DNA of 64,000 nucleotides from Halobacillus_B rhizosphaerae. Its GTDB lineage: Bacteria > Bacillota > Bacilli > Bacillales > Halobacillaceae. Position 1 is the stretch's first letter. Each line of letters starts with the position of its first letter. The stretch lies in the NCBI RefSeq assembly GCF_046719735.1, contig NZ_JAUTWQ010000010.1, forward strand, positions 186,001-250,000, in the 5' to 3' direction. Both the position numbers and the translations under genes were made by a program. Below are positions 8,687-17,914 of this stretch, piece by piece. The notes beneath the pieces were generated by a model. That model saw only the letters and a program-made list of their open reading frames with translations, ran no database searches and had not been told where the DNA came from.

Positions 8687-10754
8687 ACATTAAATCTTCA
8701 TATAAATAAATTTGGTCTTTTCCTTTTTTCTTCCCAGCATATAAGGCTTGATCCGCCAGTCGGAATAACCCTTCCATCGTTTCGCTGTCCGATGGAAAAC
8801 TGGACACACCGATGGAGAACGAGGACAAAATGGACAGGTTGTCTACCTGGTAAGGAATACGCAGTCGGTCTAATAATCGCTGAGCAATATCAACCGCCTG
8901 CTCTTTCCTCGATAAGTTATTTAGTAAAACTGCAAACTCATCGCCTCCGATTCTCGCCACCAAATCCCCTTCTCGTATCCACTTGCTCAGTCTCTCACCC
9001 ACAGCTCTTAGAAACTTATCGCCTTTGTCATGCCCATACTGATCATTAATTTGCTTAAAGCTGTCCCCATCTAAATACAGAAGCGCCATGATCGTATGAT
9101 TATGCTTAGAATTTTCAATCAGGTTCTCCATTTGATCTTCAAAAAATCGCCGGTTCGGCAGATCAGTCAAATAATCATAATAGGCAAATTCCTTTAACTG
9201 TTTTTCATAGCTGACTTGTCTTGTAATATCTCTGGCCACTAATACAATATGGCTAACCTTCCCGTCTTCAGAAAGAACGGGATTCCCTCTGCAGTCATGC
9301 CATATCCATTGACCCTGGTCATTTAGCAGGCGAACTTTCATAGTAAAGGAATGAGTAGAATTCTTAAATTGCTTAAACACCCCAATGACCTCCGGCAAAT
9401 CTTCTGGATGAAGAAATTTCACTACTTTATCAAAATCCATACTTAATGGATCTATCCCCATAAGCTGCTGATGAGAAGGGGAGGCATACATAATGTTTCC
9501 TTTGGGAGAAAATACCGTGATTAAATCCTGAGAGTGATTAGCAATTAACTGAAATTTTTCTTCGCTCTGTTTCAGTCTGTCCAGCGCGTATTTTTTCTCC
9601 GTTACATCTTCAAGCACCGCATACATTCCTACTTTTTGCTGGTGATCTAATATGGGTACAAGGAATACGTTCACAATTCGTTCTTCACCAGCTACTTTAA
9701 AACAGGTTTGAAAAGAATTCTGTTCCTCTAGAAATCCATTAATATGCCTTCTTACTTCCTCCAGCTTATCCTCCGGAATCCATTGCAGAATGGAAGTCCG
9801 CCACAGCCTCTCCTGGCTCATATTCAGCATCGTAAGAGAAGCTGGGTTTGCTTTTAAGATATCTCCGGTGCTGCTAAGCCTTAACACAGGGTAGGGATTG
9901 TATTGAAACAAAGAATGATAGCGATGCCGGCTGCCTTCCAATTTCCGGGCTGCCTGCTTTTGCTCAGAAATATCCCTGATAATCGAACTTACAGCGATCA
10001 CTTTGTCCTCTTCCCCATGAATGGGAGAGACGGTAATTTCCACCTCTACTCTCGTTCCATCCTTACGTCTGCGCACGGTTTCAAATGATGAAGTATAGTT
10101 TCCATCTGCTGCTTTACTGAGCAGTCCAAGCGCTTCGTCCTGCAGTTCTTCTGGAATAAAAGGAAATGGAGTCTTTTGCAAATCTGACCGTTCAAATCCG
10201 TACAATTTTTGGAAAGCAGGGTTAATTTCCTGCACTTTTCCATCCATATCTACAATGAGGATAGCATCAGCTGTGTGTTTCATTAGAGAATGGTATTCCG
10301 CATTTATCCGTTTAAGCTGCTTTTCTTTTTCTACTAAATCTGTAATATCTCTAGTAATGGCTAAGATGTGAGTGACTTGATCACCCTCATTCTTTAAGGG
10401 TGTGAGCAGAGTATGACCGTTAAAGGTAAAACCATTCACGATCATCTGGTCTTCGTATGTATGAGGTCTGCCCGTATTTACCACGATCTGATATTCCTCC
10501 GCAAGATGTTCTGCTTTCTCTTTCTCAAGAATATCTTCCATTCGTTTCCCCTCCCATTTCGACTTAGGAAGGAAATGATATTTCTCAGCTGAACGGTTGA
10601 TATAAACATAAGTAAATGAAAGGTCCTCTTCTACTGCCATCAGAAATAAAAAGTCTGATATTCCATTCATGAGCGTGTCAACCAATTCTCCATAGGGAAG
10701 CTGAACGGAATCCTTATCAAAATTCGCTTTAATTAAATCCTGCATACGCCCCAT
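8685..10754 (-). CDS. Multi-PAS sensor diguanylate cyclase
   Basis: A 689-residue soluble protein with four PAS/PAC modules in series (about residues 15-140, 150-270, 275-390, 395-515) and a C-terminal GGDEF domain (about 525-685). The active site RIGGDEF is intact, and REGD five residues upstream is a full I-site. There is no EAL or HD-GYP domain and no transmembrane segment, so it should be a cytosolic sensor making c-di-GMP in response to a small-molecule, redox or light signal. ATG start with GAGGAG upstream. It stands alone between convergent and divergent neighbours. Confidence 0.9.
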   Translation of the reverse strand: MGRMQDLIKANFDKDSVQLPYGELVDTLMNGISDFLFLMAVEEDLSFTYVYINRSAEKYHFLPKSKWEGKRMEDILEKEKAEHLAEEYQIVVNTGRPHTYEDQMIVNGFTFNGHTLLTPLKNEGDQVTHILAITRDITDLVEKEKQLKRINAEYHSLMKHTADAILIVDMDGKVQEINPAFQKLYGFERSDLQKTPFPFIPEELQDEALGLLSKAADGNYTSSFETVRRRKDGTRVEVEITVSPIHGEEDKVIAVSSIIRDISEQKQAARKLEGSRHRYHSLFQYNPYPVLRLSSTGDILKANPASLTMLNMSQERLWRTSILQWIPEDKLEEVRRHINGFLEEQNSFQTCFKVAGEERIVNVFLVPILDHQQKVGMYAVLEDVTEKKYALDRLKQSEEKFQLIANHSQDLITVFSPKGNIMYASPSHQQLMGIDPLSMDFDKVVKFLHPEDLPEVIGVFKQFKNSTHSFTMKVRLLNDQGQWIWHDCRGNPVLSEDGKVSHIVLVARDITRQVSYEKQLKEFAYYDYLTDLPNRRFFEDQMENLIENSKHNHTIMALLYLDGDSFKQINDQYGHDKGDKFLRAVGERLSKWIREGDLVARIGGDEFAVLLNNLSRKEQAVDIAQRLLDRLRIPYQVDNLSILSSFSIGVSSFPSDSETMEGLFRLADQALYAGKKKGKDQIYLYEDLM

Positions 10755-11072
10755 CCATATATCTCCTCACCTATTTTCTAGTTCTAAAGATCTACATTGT
10801 AATTCTATCGTACCATGTTACTCATGATTCTACACTATCCTGTTGAGATTAAAAATCAAAAATCCTAATAAAAGGAAATTTACACTATTATTCTATATTT
10901 GAAATTTAATTTAGCAAAACAACGCGTTAAATCGATATAGAATGAGCATGATTCCAATGTAAACGCTTAATTGGACTTGTTTTGACTAATTTCATCATTG
11001 AGAAATCAGTCCAATTCTTTATATAATTAACAATCAGAATATTTAAAAAATATAAATGAGGAGTGACATACT
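10755..11072. other. Intergenic region with gapN promoter
   Basis: AT-rich divergent spacer. An inverted repeat ATTGGACT ... AGTCCAAT surrounds the -35 region of the plus-strand promoter. No open frame of interest was seen. Confidence 0.5.
10998..11027 (+). promoter_or_regulatory. Sigma-A promoter for gapN
   Basis: TTGAGA (10998-11003), an 18-base spacer and a perfect TATAAT (11022-11027) lie about 45 bases before the proposed start codon. Confidence 0.55.
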
Positions 11073-12467
11073 ATTAAAAATTTAGTAGTCAAAAATGAAA
11101 GAACGATTTATTCTGTAACAGGAGAAACAGAGTTAGGAAAAGTTAGCCTGATGTCTCAAGATGAAGTTAATCAAGCCATTCAAAAAGCTGACTCTATTCA
11201 AAAACATTGGAAAAACTATAATCTTCACGACCGGGCGAAGATCTTGCATGACTGGGCTGACCGATTAGTAGAGAAGCAGGAAGATCTTGCTTTCATGATC
11301 TCTCACGAAGTAGGTAAAGGGATTGCCGCAGCTAGAAAAGAAGTGGTTCGTACAGCAGATTTAATTCGCTACACCGCCGAAGAAGGAGTCCGAGCTCAAG
11401 GCGATATCATGAGAGGAGACTCCTTTAAAGGCGGCTCCTCTTCAAAACTTGCTATGGTAGAACAAGAACCTTTAGGCGTCGTTCTAGCCATTTCCCCCTT
11501 TAATTATCCAGTGAATTTAGCCGCTTCAAAAATTGCTCCAGCTTTAGTCACCGGCAATACGGTGGTCTTCAAACCGGCTTCTCAGGGGACATTAAGCGGG
11601 AAACTTATGATTGAAGCTTTATTAGAAACCAATATTCCTAAAGAAGTCATTCAATTCATTACAGGAAAAGGCTCTGAAATTGGAGATTTTCTTGTCACTC
11701 ATCCTAAAATAAATATGGTTACATTCACCGGCAGTACGAAAACAGGTCAGGCAATTGCGGAGAAAACAAGAATGATCCCTGTTGTCCTCGAATTAGGCGG
11801 GAAAGATCCCGCACTAGTGCTTAAAGATGCCGATCTTGATCTAGCTGTTAAACAAATTGTCAGCGGCGCTTTCTCTTATTCCGGTCAACGCTGTACAGCC
11901 ATCAAACGAGTACTCGTGCAAAATGAAATTGCAGAGGATTTAGTTCAAAAACTTAAAGTAGAAATAGAAAAACTTACGGTAGGCAGCTACAAAGAGGAAG
12001 CAGATATTTCCCCGCTCATAAATGAGCAGGCAGCTGATTATGTGGAAGAATTAATTCAAGAAGCTGTAGAGAAAGGGGCACGCGTTGCCGTAGGAAATAA
12101 ACGTAAGGAGAATATCATCCATCCTACCTTACTTGATTTCGTTAACGAGGATATGCGAGTGGCCTGGGAAGAGCCGTTTGGACCTGTACTTCCTATTATC
12201 CGAGTGCAGACGGAAAAAGAAATGATCAAACTTGCCAACCTGTCTGAGTATGGTCTGCAAGCAAGTATATTCACAAAAGATGTGCAAAAAGCGATCGAAC
12301 TCGGCGCAGAATTAGAAGTCGGCTCTGTTCAATTAAATGCTAAAACGGAGCGCGGACCCGATCACTTCCCATTTATTGGGGCGAAAAGTTCAGGGCTAGG
12401 ATCTCAGGGTGTTCGAAGAAGTATAGAATCTATGACAAGAGATAAACTGTTTGTCCTGAACCTATAA
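11073..12467 (+). CDS. gapN: NADP-dependent non-phosphorylating glyceraldehyde-3-phosphate dehydrogenase (GapN), apparent ATT start
   Basis: An aldehyde dehydrogenase very similar along its length to streptococcal GapN, which oxidises glyceraldehyde-3-phosphate directly to 3-phosphoglycerate and makes NADPH. Motifs: SPFNYPVN, FTGSTKTG, general-base LELGGKD, catalytic Cys in SGQRCTAIKR, and EEPFGPVLP. The first ATG (11151) would give 438 residues, with no good ribosome binding site and the N-terminal strands missing. The frame stays open upstream and encodes homologous residues (KNLVVKNERTIYS) back to an in-frame TGA. A GAGGAG sits nine bases before an ATT codon at 11073, giving 464 residues. 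No ATG, GTG or TTG is available there, so an ATT start (as in infC), or a sequence error, is the likely explanation. Followed by its own terminator. Confidence 0.88.
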   Translation: MKNLVVKNERTIYSVTGETELGKVSLMSQDEVNQAIQKADSIQKHWKNYNLHDRAKILHDWADRLVEKQEDLAFMISHEVGKGIAAARKEVVRTADLIRYTAEEGVRAQGDIMRGDSFKGGSSSKLAMVEQEPLGVVLAISPFNYPVNLAASKIAPALVTGNTVVFKPASQGTLSGKLMIEALLETNIPKEVIQFITGKGSEIGDFLVTHPKINMVTFTGSTKTGQAIAEKTRMIPVVLELGGKDPALVLKDADLDLAVKQIVSGAFSYSGQRCTAIKRVLVQNEIAEDLVQKLKVEIEKLTVGSYKEEADISPLINEQAADYVEELIQEAVEKGARVAVGNKRKENIIHPTLLDFVNEDMRVAWEEPFGPVLPIIRVQTEKEMIKLANLSEYGLQASIFTKDVQKAIELGAELEVGSVQLNAKTERGPDHFPFIGAKSSGLGSQGVRRSIESMTRDKLFVLNL

Positions 12468-12486
12468 ATGGAATACAAAGATGCTC

Positions 12487-12529
12487 AGCGTGCACCGAAG
12501 CCTATCACTTCTCTGCACGCTATTTTTTT
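12487..12529 (+). terminator. Terminator after gapN
   Basis: AGCGTGCA (12487-12494) pairs with TGCACGCT (12514-12521), followed by seven Ts. Confidence 0.75.
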
Positions 12530-12598
12530 AAGTGCTGTTCGAAGGAACATCAACCTAGCTGCCACCAATGAAATCCCTCATCTACGTAAGCTTCTTCT

Positions 12599-13546
12599 CT
12601 AAGACTTAGGTTGACCCGACTTCCTCGAAAGGATAAATCCAGTGAAAGACGCAAGAATCTGCTGAAACAGCATCCCCACTATAACAGGTACAGCTACTGG
12701 CGCAGGAAAGTAAGTAATCGCGATAACGGCTCCCCCGCTGATATTTCTCATCCCGCTATTATAGGTTAACGAGACGATAACATCCTGCTGCTGCTTAAAT
12801 AACTTTCCCGCAGCATAACCTGTAGCATAAGCAAGCATGGCTAAGGCCAGAACCGTCGCACCTATTGCCAGCAGCTTCCCATTGATTTGTTTAAGAAAAG
12901 GCGCAACTCCTGAGCTGTTAATCGCTACTACCATTCCAATTCCTATTTTAGTGAAAGGGGACAGGGCGGCACTTAACTTAACACTTGTCTGCTTCTTAGT
13001 AAATTGATTCACAACCATGCCAAGAAGAGAAGGGATTACAATCATCCAAATCAAACCAGACATTATATCCGCAACGCTCATTTCTACTGCGGTCCCGACA
13101 AATATTCTAAGTACGAAGGGGACAACGAAAGGGGCAAGTAAAGTATCTACAAGGATGATGGAAAGCGTAAGAACTACATTCCCTTTATAAATCGAAACCC
13201 AGATTAAAGTAGTAATCCCCGTAGGAATAAGAAAGGATAAGATCAATCCTGTCACTGTATATGAGTCACCTGGAAACAGTATGCTTCCCGTTGCCAATGC
13301 AAGCAAAGGCATGAAAACATGGAGAACAAGTAAACATACGACAAGGGGCAGCGGATGTTTGAGAACTTTCCTTAAGTCCGTGAAGTTGGAATTTAAACTT
13401 CCTGAGAATGTCATAAAGGCAAAGATCCAGGGCACTAAATATATGTAGGTATGGAGCAAGCCTGAGAAAGTGACACCAAGTACTACGCTGACAGGCGTGA
13501 TAAATGGCATGAATTTTTGTAAGTATACATTGATGGATTGCAGCAT
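12599..13546 (-). CDS. Bile acid:sodium symporter (BASS) family transporter
   Basis: A 315-residue protein with nine or ten hydrophobic segments. The pattern of the BASS/YocS family is seen: SxxxxF-type N-terminal helices, the helix break LIPTGITTL, and a second crossover motif near NSGMRNISGG. Family members cotransport Na+ with organic anions such as pantoate, pyruvate or bile acids; the substrate is not predictable here. ATG start with AAGGAG eight bases upstream. No linked metabolic gene points to a substrate. Confidence 0.8.
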   Translation of the reverse strand: MLQSINVYLQKFMPFITPVSVVLGVTFSGLLHTYIYLVPWIFAFMTFSGSLNSNFTDLRKVLKHPLPLVVCLLVLHVFMPLLALATGSILFPGDSYTVTGLILSFLIPTGITTLIWVSIYKGNVVLTLSIILVDTLLAPFVVPFVLRIFVGTAVEMSVADIMSGLIWMIVIPSLLGMVVNQFTKKQTSVKLSAALSPFTKIGIGMVVAINSSGVAPFLKQINGKLLAIGATVLALAMLAYATGYAAGKLFKQQQDVIVSLTYNSGMRNISGGAVIAITYFPAPVAVPVIVGMLFQQILASFTGFILSRKSGQPKS

Positions 13547-13755
13547 CAGTCAAAACTCCTTGTGTATGTATTAATATTGATGAACTGTTCCACTAAAGCT
13601 CCCAATTATTAAAGACTTAGTTTCGAGACAATTCAAGGACTTCCGGTAAGGTAATAAGTGGACATCCCATTCCTCATTATAAAACTATTCTACATTTTAC
13701 CATGCTACATGATTGACTGCTCCGCTGAAGAATTGGACTACCACTGCCCGCTCAA

Positions 13756-13791
13756 CAAAAAATGCCAGAAAGGACAGAACCCCTCTGGCAT
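13756..13791 (-). terminator. Terminator after the 59-residue membrane protein gene
   Basis: ATGCCAGA (13762-13769) pairs with TCTGGCAT (13784-13791); the minus strand continues into six Ts. Confidence 0.75.
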
Positions 13792-13797
13792 CATGAT

Positions 13798-13977
13798 TTA
13801 TAAATTTTCGGGCTTAGAAGATTCATTTCCTGCCCCATGTTCAATATAATCTTCTTCTAAAACAGTGTGATCTTTCATCGTCATTTCTGATTCCTGGGCT
13901 TCACGCTTTCCTCTTCTTTCAAAGTAAATCGCAACCGCAATGATTGCTGCTGGAATTAATAACCACAGCCAAACCAT
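13798..13977 (-). CDS. Small single-pass membrane protein, 59 residues, unknown function
   Basis: The frame has ATG at 13977 and TAA at 13798-13800, and AGGAGGGG lies just upstream. The product starts with a hydrophobic helix (MVWLWLLIPAAIIAVAIYF), then RRGKR and an acidic tail (EEDYIEHGAGNE), so an N-out/C-in anchored peptide is likely by the positive-inside rule. A dedicated terminator follows the stop. The good ribosome binding site, the membrane topology and the terminator support a real gene; I do not recognise a family. Confidence 0.7.
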   Translation of the reverse strand: MVWLWLLIPAAIIAVAIYFERRGKREAQESEMTMKDHTVLEEDYIEHGAGNESSKPENL

Positions 13978-14151
13978 GGAATCCCCTCCTAGGGTTTAAT
14001 TGTCTTACAATTAGTATATTCCCCGTTTGGAGGTATATATGCGATTCTAACAGGAAACAGGCAGGTAGTTCGACGACTTGTAACATACGCTAAGGTTTTG
14101 AAATCAAACTGTAAGCTGAACCCCAACCTTAGAACTACTTGATCTTCATTC

Positions 14152-15957
14152 CTAGACCTTTTCTTTGAATAAAGATAAAGGGTTCTTCACTTTTCCATAC
14201 TCGGAAGCATGCGGCCGGTCATCACCATCTTCATAACCGTAATCCACCATTCGGTTTCTATTCAAACACAGCTTAGTCATTTCTGGTTTAAAGAAGTTAA
14301 ACAACTCAAACCTTTCTTTTAAATGTGGAAATCGTTTTTGATACTTCTGGATGGACTCAGCAAGTAAACTCCAGAATTTCTCTTCCGATAAGCATTGGTG
14401 ATTGATAAGGATATAGCTTAAATAACGCAGATGACATACAAATAAGCCCGTAAAAATAAATTGAGTTAAGCCTTCAGGAGGTTCACTTCTTAAAACGTCT
14501 TTTAGATCCTCCGGCAGGTCTCCTAGCTCGGGAAATGCTTGATCCGTGATATTCACATCATCTACGAAATCCTTTATAGCGAGCCGGTGCGGCCGTCCAT
14601 CTTTCAGGACTAAAATCGTATTTTGACCATGCGGTGAAAATACGATCCCATATTGATAGAGATAATGAAGAAGTGGATCCATCACGACTTCAAATAATTG
14701 ACTCACCCATTCCTCCGTGTCTAAGCCTGATGAATCGATTAAACTAGTCACGTAAGGTTTATCCTGATGATCTTCATGAATTAAGGCAGCTAGAGTGATG
14801 GCTTGCTCACCTTCTTCAAGATACGTATAGATACTCTCCCTCCAGATGGTACCCAGCATTTCATGGTATTGATAAGGAGCGTTTTTCACCTGGGTGAAAT
14901 GTCTTTGGTCTACATTAATGCTTGCATTTTCACCTGGCATAATAGCCCTGCACTCCTCTTTTAGAAAGGAATCCTGGTCAAAAATGCCTTTAATTAATTC
15001 CGTAACTCTAGGTGCCGCTATGGTCCGTTCTGCCGGAAGACCCCGGTAGACAAGAGTATTTAATATGCTCATCGGCAGTTTAACATGGTGTTTGGTAAGA
15101 GAGCTTCGATTCAAGAATGTTCGAATGGATTGCTGCGGAAGGTAGATATCCTCCCCTTTTCCAAGTGGTATAAGAATGTTCTTCGCCAATTCTTCTGGGA
15201 AGTTTAAAATCAAAACATTTTTCCACTGCCACTCATGGACCGGTAAAAAGTAATATTCTGCTGGATCATTGCCCGCTTCCCTAACCTCATTTTCAAAACG
15301 CTTCTGTTCTTGCTGACTCAATTCCTGATTTATTAAATCCGTATAGTTTAACCCAGCAACTGATCGAAACTCAGCAGATCTACGCTGGACAGCCACCCAG
15401 GAGAGTCGTATTTCTTCATGCTTCTCTGGAGCATAAGCTAGATAGTCATCATACCCAAAGCCAATTCTCCCTTTGTTATAAGTAATCCAAGGATGACCTT
15501 TCATAAACCCTTCTAATTCAGCGTAATCCAGGTGGATCAATTCATCAGAAGATTTGGCGGACTTCTCCTGATGATGAGCGTCTGCAATTAAAGTCGCATT
15601 TAATTCCTTGATCAGGTGGCCCGTGGTCTCAGAGGACATGTTGATCCATTCCTGTAAATCAATTAACAGTTCAATCGCACTCTCTGCCTCACTAATGCCA
15701 GCCTCATTAATCACTTGAATGGTCCGCCATCTCACATCATAGCTGTCCAATAAACGACGAGCTGCTTGAAAGCGATATTTTTTCGTAGGAGAGACTGTTA
15801 ATTCATATACTAATTCTCCTCCCCAGTTGTCGACAACTTTTGGATGGATCATATCTTCATACATGTACTCTGAGAGCATTTTCGCTTGTAATTTTTGATT
15901 GACCTTTTTCCACGATGATGGTTTGAATGTATCTTGAACATCGTTTTTGAATAACAT
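14152..15957 (-). CDS. NIS siderophore synthetase, IucA/IucC family (RhbF-like)
   Basis: A 601-residue cytoplasmic ATP-dependent amide synthetase, last gene of the siderophore operon. It has the family's N-terminal motif GHPWxxYNKGRIGF, the central VHEWQWKN, the SSLTKHHVKLPMS segment and the C-terminal catalytic region (SPHGQNTIL, KDFVDDV). By position and resemblance to RhbF/IucC it should condense the second hydroxamate side chain with the citryl intermediate. It follows the monooxygenase gene after 44 bases. No clear T-rich terminator was seen downstream, only an 8-bp inverted repeat (14090-14097 / 14125-14132) with a long loop. Confidence 0.92.
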   Translation of the reverse strand: MLFKNDVQDTFKPSSWKKVNQKLQAKMLSEYMYEDMIHPKVVDNWGGELVYELTVSPTKKYRFQAARRLLDSYDVRWRTIQVINEAGISEAESAIELLIDLQEWINMSSETTGHLIKELNATLIADAHHQEKSAKSSDELIHLDYAELEGFMKGHPWITYNKGRIGFGYDDYLAYAPEKHEEIRLSWVAVQRRSAEFRSVAGLNYTDLINQELSQQEQKRFENEVREAGNDPAEYYFLPVHEWQWKNVLILNFPEELAKNILIPLGKGEDIYLPQQSIRTFLNRSSLTKHHVKLPMSILNTLVYRGLPAERTIAAPRVTELIKGIFDQDSFLKEECRAIMPGENASINVDQRHFTQVKNAPYQYHEMLGTIWRESIYTYLEEGEQAITLAALIHEDHQDKPYVTSLIDSSGLDTEEWVSQLFEVVMDPLLHYLYQYGIVFSPHGQNTILVLKDGRPHRLAIKDFVDDVNITDQAFPELGDLPEDLKDVLRSEPPEGLTQFIFTGLFVCHLRYLSYILINHQCLSEEKFWSLLAESIQKYQKRFPHLKERFELFNFFKPEMTKLCLNRNRMVDYGYEDGDDRPHASEYGKVKNPLSLFKEKV

Positions 15958-16001
15958 TATATCCCCACTTTCCTAAAAGAATTGGATGTTTCTGTTTATG
16001 A

Positions 16002-17354
16002 TTAAGAAGTGACGTAAGAATGTTTGTCCGCGTCATTTACTCCAAAAGTTTGAAAAACATTCTTTGAATGAACCGGATACACTTCTCTGCCTGCCATTTG
16101 ATTAATGATCACTGCATTTCTATAAGCTCCAAGTCCCAAATCTGGTGCTCCAACTCCGTGAGTATGAAGCTCTCCATTTTGTACAAAGATTTTACCTTCC
16201 GCATGAATTTGATTCTCTAAAGAGTAATCTTTCTTAATAAAGTAACGCTTGTGTTCATCTTTAGGGATCCACTCTTCTAGTTTGCTGAGAAAATCGGGAA
16301 GGGCAGGCCGGTAGCCCGTCCCCAGAACCACGATATCCGTATCTGCTGCGACCTTCTCTTCTTTAAGACGGTGGAAACCATCTAATCTCCAGCCTGTATC
16401 CGTTTTATAAATACTGGTCATTTCCGTCATCGCCTGCAGCAGAATATTTGGGGATACGTTTCCAATCGACTGCTCATATAAATGATCATAAATTTGAGCA
16501 ATTGTCTCTGCACTGATCCCTTTATAAAGGAGGTCTTGATCCTGGATTAACTTATCCTTCTTGGATTGAGGCAACGGATAGAAGAAATCCGTATAATCTG
16601 GTGAGAAATATTCAAGACCAAGCTTCGAATACTCCATTGGGAAGAAACCCTTAGAACGGGTATACCACTGTAAATTTCCCTTCCCTTCTTTTTGTGTTTT
16701 AGCTACATCAAGGAATACTTCTGCCGCGCTTTGACCCGACCCGATCACCACTACAGATTGGTCCCTGCCCCACTCTTGTTTTTTTCCCAGGTAATCGGAA
16801 GTATGACAAACCGTTGAACCCAAATACTCTCGAAACGGTTCAGGAACGAATGGCACCGTCCCTATTCCCATTACAACGTGCTTCGTTATATACTGTTCAA
16901 CCTCATCCGTTTCGACATTCTTAGCGGTTACTTGATAGAGGGTTCGACCTTCCACTTCAATTGGAATAATCCCCCTAACATCCCTGCCAAATCTGCAGGA
17001 TGACAGCCGCTCACTCACCCATTGACAGTAATGATTATATTCTTTTCTAGGGATATGAAATTTTTCTAAAAAGTAAAATTGATAGAGTCTGTTATGTTCC
17101 TGCAAATAATTCAGGAAACTATACTCGTTCTTCACATCTGCCATGCTTACCAAATCCGCCAAAAAAGGAACCTGCAGCGTCGTCCCCTCGATCATCATGT
17201 TAGGATGCCACTGAAAGTCTGATTCCTTCTCCAAAAATAAGGAATGAATCTCCGGTACTGATTCTAATAAAGCTGCCATTCCTAAGTTAAAGGGGCCAAT
17301 CCCTATGCCAATGACATCGAAAACGTCGCCTGATGGATAAATGGAAGGATTCAT
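16002..17354 (-). CDS. Diamine N-monooxygenase (RhbE/IucD family)
   Basis: A 450-residue flavin- and NADPH-dependent N-hydroxylase. It shows the FAD-binding GIGIGPFNLG at the N-terminus, the NADPH-binding GSGQSAAE in the middle, and the C-terminal ATG-like motif VLGTGYRPALP. In this operon the substrate is probably 1,3-diaminopropane made by the two upstream enzymes, giving the N-hydroxy amine later acetylated to a hydroxamate. ATG start with AAGGAGG; its first four bases overlap the acetyltransferase stop (ATGA), so translation is coupled. Confidence 0.93.
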   Translation of the reverse strand: MNPSIYPSGDVFDVIGIGIGPFNLGMAALLESVPEIHSLFLEKESDFQWHPNMMIEGTTLQVPFLADLVSMADVKNEYSFLNYLQEHNRLYQFYFLEKFHIPRKEYNHYCQWVSERLSSCRFGRDVRGIIPIEVEGRTLYQVTAKNVETDEVEQYITKHVVMGIGTVPFVPEPFREYLGSTVCHTSDYLGKKQEWGRDQSVVVIGSGQSAAEVFLDVAKTQKEGKGNLQWYTRSKGFFPMEYSKLGLEYFSPDYTDFFYPLPQSKKDKLIQDQDLLYKGISAETIAQIYDHLYEQSIGNVSPNILLQAMTEMTSIYKTDTGWRLDGFHRLKEEKVAADTDIVVLGTGYRPALPDFLSKLEEWIPKDEHKRYFIKKDYSLENQIHAEGKIFVQNGELHTHGVGAPDLGLGAYRNAVIINQMAGREVYPVHSKNVFQTFGVNDADKHSYVTS

Positions 17355-17914
17355 AAAGCAGCCTCCTTGTCTTCAAAATCGTGACGGTTACAAAACATGA
17401 GCAATCCCTGTTTGTCTGGCAAATCGATTTGTTTTACAGGCTTAAACCCGCACTTTTTAAACACATGGATCATCTTCTCATTGCGCACGTCAGGTTCGGC
17501 GATGATTTTCTTTGTTTGCCTGACTTGAAATTGAAAGCGTACCATGGCGCGAAGTAAAGAAAGGGAATAACCCTTCCCAAGAAACGCTTTTTCACCTATT
17601 AATAAATGCACACCTTGATCATAAGCAGCGTTGGAATAGGTACCCTCTACCACATCTCCATAGACCCAGTAACATTCCCAATAGCTCATAACTTTTCCAT
17701 CTATCATTCCTAAATACAGGGACTGATGGGAATCAGTCAAAGCCTTTTCTAAGTGCGATTTAAACGAATCTATTGGTAGATTCAAATTCCAAAAGGGAGA
17801 AACATAATCTTCATTCATCCATTTATGAATGAGTTCAAGGTCCTCATCCTTTACTTTACGAAAAGCAATCGTTTGCTGAAGATGTTTATCATAGTACTCA
17901 AAATCATAGTTCAT
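17351..17914 (-). CDS. Siderophore N-acetyltransferase (RhbD/IucB family)
   Basis: A 187-residue GNAT-fold enzyme of the siderophore acyltransferase type (Alcaligin_AcylTr domain). Visible are HKWMNEDYVSPFW near residue 30, the acetyl-CoA-binding LIGEKAFLGKGYSLSLL, and the AEPDVRNEKMIHVFKKCGF motif. It should acetylate the N-hydroxy diamine to the hydroxamate. It overlaps the upstream synthetase by 11 bases and the downstream monooxygenase by four. Confidence 0.9.
   Translation of the reverse strand: MNYDFEYYDKHLQQTIAFRKVKDEDLELIHKWMNEDYVSPFWNLNLPIDSFKSHLEKALTDSHQSLYLGMIDGKVMSYWECYWVYGDVVEGTYSNAAYDQGVHLLIGEKAFLGKGYSLSLLRAMVRFQFQVRQTKKIIAEPDVRNEKMIHVFKKCGFKPVKQIDLPDKQGLLMFCNRHDFEDKEAAL

Noticed and set aside
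13658..13849. 63-codon plus-strand frame
   Set aside because: It crosses the terminator and overlaps the better supported 59-residue minus-strand gene; no ribosome binding site.
14090..14132. Terminator of the siderophore operon
   Set aside because: The inverted repeat CTAAGGTT/AACCTTAG has a 27-base loop and no T-tract.
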